A stretch of 64,000 bases of DNA, from assembly GCA_947457615.1 (NCBI GenBank), contig CANGWK010000004.1, positions 62,001 to 126,000 of the forward strand, in the 5' to 3' direction. This document shows, in pieces, positions 58,545-64,000 of the stretch (position 1 is its first letter; each line of letters starts with the position of its first letter). The position numbers and the translations under genes were made by a program. The notes under the pieces are model-generated. The model searched no databases. It was not told the DNA's origin and was given only the letters and a program-made list of their open reading frames with translations. The DNA is from Flavobacteriaceae bacterium (lineage in GTDB: Bacteria; Bacteroidota; Bacteroidia; Flavobacteriales; Flavobacteriaceae).

Positions 58545-58577
58545 AAAAAGAGCAACTTTAATCGGTTGCTCTTTTTT
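58545..58577. terminator. Terminator (gagcaac/gttgctc family)
   Basis: aaaaagagcaactttaatcggttgctctttttt. Confidence 0.75.
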
Positions 58578-58696
58578 TTGTTCAAATAGCAAGACCACAG
58601 GCAAAGCGGTAATGATTAAACAAATATAACTATAATTTTTAGCTATTAAAAATATTTATTACATTTGTTTTATCTATAATAGATTAATTTAGACAA

Positions 58697-58981
58697 ATGG
58701 CAAAAGGTATTAAAACAGGAGGGCGAACCGCTGGAGTAGTAAACAAGACAACTACAGAAATAAGGGAACATTTCCAAAATTTAGTTTCAAGTAATTTAGA
58801 GCAATTAAACGAAGACCTAAAAAGTTTAGAACCACTACAACGACTTAAAATGATTATTGAATTATCAAAATTTGTAGTTCCAACACTAAAAGCAACTGAA
58901 CTAACAACAAGTGAAGACAATGGCTTTAAACCTATTGAAGTCCGTTATATTACTTGGGGCGAAAATACTATTGAAATATGA
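58697..58981 (+). CDS. Small mobile-element-associated protein
   Basis: MAKGIKTGGRTAGVVNKTTTEIREHFQNLVSSNLEQLNEDLKSL resembles GGR-AG-NK-type small proteins common in Bacteroidetes phages and islands. Confidence 0.7.
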   Translation: MAKGIKTGGRTAGVVNKTTTEIREHFQNLVSSNLEQLNEDLKSLEPLQRLKMIIELSKFVVPTLKATELTTSEDNGFKPIEVRYITWGENTIEI

Positions 58982-59256
58982 TAGTAATTAACAACCCTAA
59001 AGACTTGTATAATTTGATTTTAAAAGATAATCTTAATGTTAAGCAAGTAAATACAATTTTAGAAAGTTTCTTAATTAAAAAATCATTTATTGTGTTTGAT
59101 GACTATAAACCTATTCAAATAGTCGAAATATTAAAAGAGTTTTTTTTAAAACATACAGGAACGGGCGAACAACCTATTTTTATTGATTTTCAAAAGAATG
59201 AATTAGACGTTAAAGATTTATTCAATAAAGAAAATAACTTAATTCAATTTGTATAA
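58978..59256 (+). CDS. Island protein of unknown function
   Basis: ATGA overlap with the preceding gene; MIVINNPKDLYNLILKDNLNVKQVNTILESF. Confidence 0.6.
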   Translation: MIVINNPKDLYNLILKDNLNVKQVNTILESFLIKKSFIVFDDYKPIQIVEILKEFFLKHTGTGEQPIFIDFQKNELDVKDLFNKENNLIQFV

Positions 59257-59341
59257 AAAAAAACACCCTAAAAAGAGCGTTTTTTAAAATGGTTAACTAA
59301 ATGTTAACTAAAACCTTTGTAAAACCTTATAAATAGGCTTA

Positions 59342-59360
59342 ATTCGTGACCACGGTGGGA
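59342..59360. repeat. Right att-like direct repeat, overlapping tRNA-Leu 3' end
   Basis: attcgtgaccacggtggga, identical to 51744-51762. Confidence 0.87.
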
Positions 59361-59429
59361 TTTGAACCCACACGCCCTTACGAGCACCACCCCCTCAAGA
59401 TGGCAAGTCTACCGTTTCTCCACGTGGCC
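59347..59429 (-). tRNA. tRNA-Leu(GAG)
   Basis: GGCCACG acceptor pairs with CGTGGTC; anticodon stem CCATC-TTGAGGG-GGTGG gives anticodon GAG; T-arm GTGGGTTCAAATCCCAC; CCA not encoded. Confidence 0.92.
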
Positions 59430-59469
59430 TGAAATAAAAAAAGTCAAGCTACTGCTCGACTTCTTTTTG

Positions 59470-59542
59470 TGACCCGACTGGGGCTCGAACCCAGGACCCC
59501 ATCATTAAAAGTGATGTGCTCTACCAACTGAGCTATCGAGTC
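59470..59542 (-). tRNA. tRNA-Lys(TTT)
   Basis: GACTCGATAGCTCAGTTGGTAGAGCACATCACTTTTAATGATGGGGTCCTGGGTTCGAGCCCCAGTCGGGTCA; anticodon TTT. Confidence 0.95.
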
Positions 59543-59580
59543 ATTGCGTTCAAAATTTTGTTAGACTTAAGCCATTTTAG

Positions 59581-59653
59581 TGACCCGACTGGGGCTCGAA
59601 CCCAGGACCCCATCATTAAAAGTGATGTGCTCTACCAACTGAGCTATCGAGTC
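59581..59653 (-). tRNA. tRNA-Lys(TTT), second identical copy
   Basis: Same sequence as 59470-59542. Confidence 0.95.
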
Positions 59654-59779
59654 ATTTTCATTTCTTGAACGCGGGTGCAAATATAAGGCGATATTATTTA
59701 TTTTTCAAAGCAATTTTGTTTTAAATTTGGCTTTTTTAATTAATATCTCTTAATGCCTTAGTATATAAGGTTTTATTTT

Positions 59780-60301
59780 ATGAAGAAAGTTGTTTTAGTT
59801 GGATATATGGGTAGCGGAAAGTCGGTTATATCGGCTATGTTGGCACAAAAAACGGGAATAGAATTTGTAGAATTAGACGAGCAAATAGAAAAAAAATGCG
59901 GAATGTCAATTGCTACAATCTTTGTTGCCAAAGGGGAATTGTATTTCAGAAAAATAGAAAGAGAACTTTTTTTAGAATTTATTCAAGATACTTCCAGAGA
60001 ATTAATAATTAGCACTGGCGGAGGAACACCTTGTTATTACAATAACTACGAATTGTTGCAGGCAGATGGCGTTGTTTCAATATATTTAAAAGCTTCTATA
60101 GAAACGTTAACACTTCGGTTAGACAAAGAAAAACAAACCCGCCCTTTGATAGCGCATTTAAGTACCGATGAATTGCGTGAATTTATTGCCAAACATCTTT
60201 TTGATAGAAACTATTACTACAATCAAGCTGCTTTTAAAGTTTCGGTAGATTCTAAAAGTTTGGAAGAAATTGTAGAAGAAATTTCTATACTGTTAGTCTA
60301 A
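59780..60301 (+). CDS. aroK: Shikimate kinase
   Basis: VVLVGYMGSGKSVISAMLAQKTGIEFVELDEQIEKKCGMSIATIF; ISTGGGTPCY. Confidence 0.95.
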   Translation: MKKVVLVGYMGSGKSVISAMLAQKTGIEFVELDEQIEKKCGMSIATIFVAKGELYFRKIERELFLEFIQDTSRELIISTGGGTPCYYNNYELLQADGVVSIYLKASIETLTLRLDKEKQTRPLIAHLSTDELREFIAKHLFDRNYYYNQAAFKVSVDSKSLEEIVEEISILLV

Positions 60302-60790
60302 AACTGCATAACTATTATTTTCTTCAAACACCACCGACACGTGTTCTAGTGAGGTAGTTGATAGTGAAATTCCTTTAAAATCCACTTTAATTGGATATTT
60401 TTTATGATTACGATCTACTAAAACGGCAGTTTTAAATTTCTTCAATGGCACTTCTAGAAAATGCTTTACACCATACATTAAGGTAGAACCCGAATTTAGC
60501 ACATCATCCACCAAAACGATTCCTTTGTTTTGATAGATTTCTTTAGAGATAGAAGTTTTAATTTCTGAATTAAGGTTTTGTTTGTTCATTGTTACCTCAC
60601 AAAGAAGTACCTCAATAGTTGAAATAGTCTGCAAAACGGCAGCAATTTTTTCGGCAAAAATATAACCATTAGAAGCAATTCCAGCAATAACGATGCTGTC
60701 TTCTTCTACGAAAGTTTCATAGATTTGATAAGCAATTCGTTTTATCTTATGATCAATTTCGGAGTGGTTTAATATTCTGTTGGCATTCAT
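60293..60790 (-). CDS. Phosphoribosyltransferase (PyrR-like)
   Basis: ILNHSEIDHKIKRIAYQIYETF, IVLVDDVLNSGSTLMYGVKHFL PRPP motif. Confidence 0.9.
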   Translation of the reverse strand: MNANRILNHSEIDHKIKRIAYQIYETFVEEDSIVIAGIASNGYIFAEKIAAVLQTISTIEVLLCEVTMNKQNLNSEIKTSISKEIYQNKGIVLVDDVLNSGSTLMYGVKHFLEVPLKKFKTAVLVDRNHKKYPIKVDFKGISLSTTSLEHVSVVFEENNSYAVLD

Positions 60791-60858
60791 AGTATTATTT
60801 TTTGTAAAGATAAAAAAGAGTTCCTTTTTAAAGGATTGTTTTGTAAATTATTAAAGAT

Positions 60859-61254
60859 CTATTCTGTATCGGTGCTGAGTTCAAGATCGTCTAAATCTCT
60901 ACGATCCTTTTTGGTAGGACGTCCAGTTCCTGTTTTTCTGTAATGTTCTTTAGACAATTTTAAAAGTTCTAAATGAGCAAACGATTCGGCCGGGGTGTCG
61001 TCTTTTCTGTAAATATCAACTAGTTTAGCCCCCACACGATTATCTGGAATATCTAAAACCGAGATAATATGTACGATTTGGTCTTTTCGGAAAGTGATTT
61101 TATCACTCGGAAAAACCTCTCTAGATGCCTTAGCCACTTGGCCATTTACCGTTATGTGGTTTTTCTTGCAAGCCTCAGTGACCATATTCCGGGTTTTGTA
61201 ATACCGCACGCACCATAAATATTTATCTACTCTCATAAAATTATCTAAAATCAA
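60859..61254 (-). CDS. S4-domain RNA-binding protein (Hsp15-like)
   Basis: MRVDKYLWCVRYYKTRNMVTEACKKNHITVNGQVAKASREVFPSDKITFRK. Confidence 0.92.
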   Translation of the reverse strand: MILDNFMRVDKYLWCVRYYKTRNMVTEACKKNHITVNGQVAKASREVFPSDKITFRKDQIVHIISVLDIPDNRVGAKLVDIYRKDDTPAESFAHLELLKLSKEHYRKTGTGRPTKKDRRDLDDLELSTDTE

Positions 61255-61315
61255 CGTTAAATAGTTTACAAAAATAAATCAATATTGTATCTTGCGCACT
61301 TAAATTGGATTAATA

Positions 61316-62284
61316 ATGAATAATATTTTTAAAATACTTTCTGTTTTTGTTATTTGTGTTTTAGTTGCGTCTTGTACAACTAGCGATAGTACCTATAATC
61401 CAGAGCCATTAAGAGATTATGCAACGCAATATACAGCTGATTTGGCTTTAATTAACACCTACATTGACACCCATTATCTTACACACGATGCAGATTACAA
61501 TGTAACTTTTGATACTTTGTTGCCAACGGGAGGCCATTCGTCTATAAGAACCGACCCTGCTTTTCAATTAAAAGACACAACAGTTGCAGAAGATGGTATT
61601 AATTATAAAATTTATTTTATAAAGTTCAGAGAAGGAACCAAAGAAAGACCTACACAAGTTGATTCTGTGCATGTTGCATATAAAGGAATTAATCTTTTAA
61701 AGAGTGCTACATTTGATCAGGCAATTACACCTACATGGTTTAAATTGCAAGAAGTTATTACAGGATGGTCCCATATTTTAACCAACTTTCATACAGGGAC
61801 TTATAGTCCTGGAACAGGTGGTAATGGAACTACATTTGATAATTTTGGGGCAGGTGTAATGTTCTTGCCATCCGGAGTAGCTTACTACAATAGTCCTGCA
61901 GGTACAATCCCTTCGTATTCTCCTATTATTTTTAGTTTTAAATTAATAGAATTGCGATATCGAGATCAAGATGGCGATGGAGTTTTATCAAAAGATGAGA
62001 GAGAATTACCATCGACAGTTTCACCTTTACTACGATGGAAAGAAAACCCATATACTGGAGGATACGACCATAATAACGACGGCGTTATAGATGCTTACGA
62101 TACCGATGGCGATGGCTATGTAAATATGTATGATATTGATGATGATGGAGATCATGTTTTGACTAGAGTAGAGATAAAAAACCCTTTGGGGGGCTTTTTT
62201 CCATATAATTTGATTCCAGATTGTAGTGGTTCTGCTACTAACACTAACAGATTAAGGAAACATTTAGATCCTTCATGTCACTAA
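61316..62284 (+). CDS. FKBP-type PPIase lipoprotein with acidic D-x-D-x-D repeats
   Basis: Lipobox VASCTT; ITGWSHILTNFHTGTY...FGAGVMFLPSGVAYYN resembles an FKBP core; DQDGDGVLSKDE, DHNNDGVIDAYDTDGDGYVNMYDIDDDGD. Confidence 0.85.
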   Translation: MNNIFKILSVFVICVLVASCTTSDSTYNPEPLRDYATQYTADLALINTYIDTHYLTHDADYNVTFDTLLPTGGHSSIRTDPAFQLKDTTVAEDGINYKIYFIKFREGTKERPTQVDSVHVAYKGINLLKSATFDQAITPTWFKLQEVITGWSHILTNFHTGTYSPGTGGNGTTFDNFGAGVMFLPSGVAYYNSPAGTIPSYSPIIFSFKLIELRYRDQDGDGVLSKDERELPSTVSPLLRWKENPYTGGYDHNNDGVIDAYDTDGDGYVNMYDIDDDGDHVLTRVEIKNPLGGFFPYNLIPDCSGSATNTNRLRKHLDPSCH

Positions 62285-62287
62285 AAA

Positions 62288-62323
62288 AAATCCCGTTCTA
62301 GTTTTAGAACGGGAATTTTTTTT
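62288..62323. terminator. Bidirectional terminator
   Basis: aaaaatcccgttctagttttagaacgggaatttttt. Confidence 0.85.
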
Positions 62324-62326
62324 TGA

Positions 62327-63058
62327 CTATTTGGTTTCTAATTTCTTTCTTTCCTGAATTAAAGAGTTTAGCTTTTTTCCATAAAGCGATTTGGCAATTT
62401 TAGGAGTCATTGATTTTTGAATGGTGTCTAAGTACTTTAAGTTAATATCATAAATCTCAGCAACCGCAACATAAGGAGCGACATCATAATCGGCATGGTT
62501 CACTGCAAAGTTAGTAGTGTAAAGATATTTTCCTTTCAAAACATAATCCTGCTCTTCTTGTATTTTAGTTAATTCAGCTGTGTTATTAGCTTTGTAGGCT
62601 ATGAATTTTTTTTGAATTAAATCTAAATTTTGATCTACATAACGAGAAACTACTTTTTTATATTCTTCATATAATTCTTGATTTTTAGATCCTGATATTT
62701 TAGCATCTGCAGTAAAAAAATCCAAAGAAGATTTAATATTTATATTTCCAGGTTCTACAAAAAAAGGCAGGTTATTATCAATAGAATTCGTTACGCCTCT
62801 ATCAATAAACAGATACAACATTTCTGGAGAATCAATCTTTAAATCACTTTTAAAGTTAGAATTCCCATCTATTTTTATAGTGTCAATGGCTACAAGAGTA
62901 GTATCTTGGATGCGCTGTATATATAAAGTTCCTTTTTTAAATCCTTTGATAAATCCAGTAATATGAAGATTTTCATCTGATTTTTTATCAGAACAAGAAT
63001 AAATTAAAGCTAAAGCGAATAAAGATAAAAGTGTTTTTTGCATGGTTTTTAATTTCAA
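62327..63058 (-). CDS. DUF4369-domain lipoprotein
   Basis: Lipobox YSCSDKK; LHITGFIKGFKKGTLYIQRIQDTTLVAIDTIKIDGNSNFKSDLKIDSPEMLYLFID. Confidence 0.85.
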   Translation of the reverse strand: MKLKTMQKTLLSLFALALIYSCSDKKSDENLHITGFIKGFKKGTLYIQRIQDTTLVAIDTIKIDGNSNFKSDLKIDSPEMLYLFIDRGVTNSIDNNLPFFVEPGNINIKSSLDFFTADAKISGSKNQELYEEYKKVVSRYVDQNLDLIQKKFIAYKANNTAELTKIQEEQDYVLKGKYLYTTNFAVNHADYDVAPYVAVAEIYDINLKYLDTIQKSMTPKIAKSLYGKKLNSLIQERKKLETK

Positions 63059-63071
63059 ATAGTGGACGATT

Positions 63072-64000
63072 TTAGATTGATTTTACAAAGGTTGTTAACG
63101 TGTTAATTAGTTCTGGAATAACGGGTAATTTAGGGTCGCTATAGGATTTTAAGTTGTCTTCGTCTACCGTAATTTCCTTAAAAATATGGTTCATGTTTTC
63201 AATTATTTTCAATTCCGATTTTGAGTTTGCAACATGTAATAGTTCGGCATCCGTAGAAGGAACTTGAATATCTTTAGTTCCGTTTATCAGTAAAATAGGA
63301 ATAGTAAGTTTTTTTATTTCAACCTGTGGATTGTATTTTATCCAAGAAATCATATACGGTTGCACGCTTTCTCTGAATATTGAAGCTAACATCGGATTTT
63401 TATTTTCAAAAGTTTTGCCTTCTTTTAAAGAAGTGAAACCTTCTTGAGCAGCGTTTTTCATCTTTGGAGATTGATTACCAAGTTGTTCTAATAAAACTTC
63501 GTCAATGCATCTTCCAGCACCTGCAAGCGATACATAGCCATCAGCAGTATTTAGAGCAGCGACCATCCCAATAAGTGCTCCTTCACTATGCCCAGCAATA
63601 ATAATTTTAGAGTATTTTTTTTGCAATTTGAAATAGGTAATTACATCTTTGGCATCGTTAATGAAATCTTCAAAAGAAAGTGTTTTTTCATCCAGAGTTT
63701 TAGCAATCATTTGCGCAAAAATTCTTTTGTCGTAACTAAAAACTGCAATTCCGTTTCCTGCTAATCCTTCGGCTAAAAATTTTAAGGAATTGTTTATCCC
63801 TCCCATGGTGCTGTTGCCGCTTCTGTTTGTTGGTCCAGAACCTGCAATAAGAATTACCAATTTAGTTTTATTAGTTACTTCTTCAGGAGAAAAAAGGGTC
63901 CCTTTAATTAAGGAATTCACCTCAATTTCTTGGGAATTGGTTTTGATTTTTTGCGAATAAGAAAAAGTAATAATAAATAGTAGAAAAATTTGAAATAGAT
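63072..64000 (-). CDS. Exported alpha/beta hydrolase (5' end outside the window)
   Basis: LVILIAGSGPTNRSGNSTM, IIIAGHSEGALIGMVAAL. The frame stays open upstream of the GTG at 63920 as LFQIFLLFIITFSYSQKIKTNSQEIEV, a signal peptide running to the window edge. Confidence 0.88.
   Translation of the reverse strand, partial: LFQIFLLFIITFSYSQKIKTNSQEIEVNSLIKGTLFSPEEVTNKTKLVILIAGSGPTNRSGNSTMGGINNSLKFLAEGLAGNGIAVFSYDKRIFAQMIAKTLDEKTLSFEDFINDAKDVITYFKLQKKYSKIIIAGHSEGALIGMVAALNTADGYVSLAGAGRCIDEVLLEQLGNQSPKMKNAAQEGFTSLKEGKTFENKNPMLASIFRESVQPYMISWIKYNPQVEIKKLTIPILLINGTKDIQVPSTDAELLHVANSKSELKIIENMNHIFKEITVDEDNLKSYSDPKLPVIPELINTLTTFVKSI

Larger units (their letters stand above)
51744..59360. mobile_element. 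~7.6 kb integrative island in tRNA-Leu(GAG)
   Basis: 19-bp direct repeats at both ends, tyrosine recombinase next to the left end, HTH, AAA ATPase, DUF6371-like gene, cargo. No relaxase or capsid gene recognised. Confidence 0.87.

Overview
The window is a low-GC Bacteroidetes chromosome segment, most likely a Flavobacterium relative. The evidence is TAnnTTTG-type -7 promoter boxes, a T9SS sorting tail, and the overall gene content. Most of it is housekeeping: dihydroorotase-like (partial), DEAD helicase, yaaA, pabA/trpG, icd, rplS-trmD, nusB, yajC, pepT, rmuC, trmL, aroK. It also holds an EmrAB/TolC/TetR efflux operon, a B12 uptake locus with a cobalamin riboswitch, and a crtZ-crtB-crtI cluster with a CarH-like MerR regulator. 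RNA genes are tmRNA, tRNA-Leu(GAG) and two tRNA-Lys(TTT). Accessory content includes an AbiE-like pair next to tmRNA, a zeta-toxin-like/small-ORF pair inside the B12 locus, a decaying small-gene region at 47-51.7 kb, and a ~7.6 kb island (51.74-59.36 kb) integrated in the 3' end of tRNA-Leu(GAG). The observations I think most deserve follow-up are: (1) the tRNA-Leu island with stacked degenerate scars at its left edge and a bistable palindromic element inside it; (2) a 31-nt perfectly repeated leader motif upstream of two exported-protein genes; (3) dispersed intergenic elements with conserved termini and a variable hairpin core; (4) a CarH-like photoreceptor with an intact Wx9EH motif; (5) two adjacent genes disrupted by a single nonsense codon and a single 1-nt frameshift. 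No computation was run. Family assignments come from reading the translated proteins.
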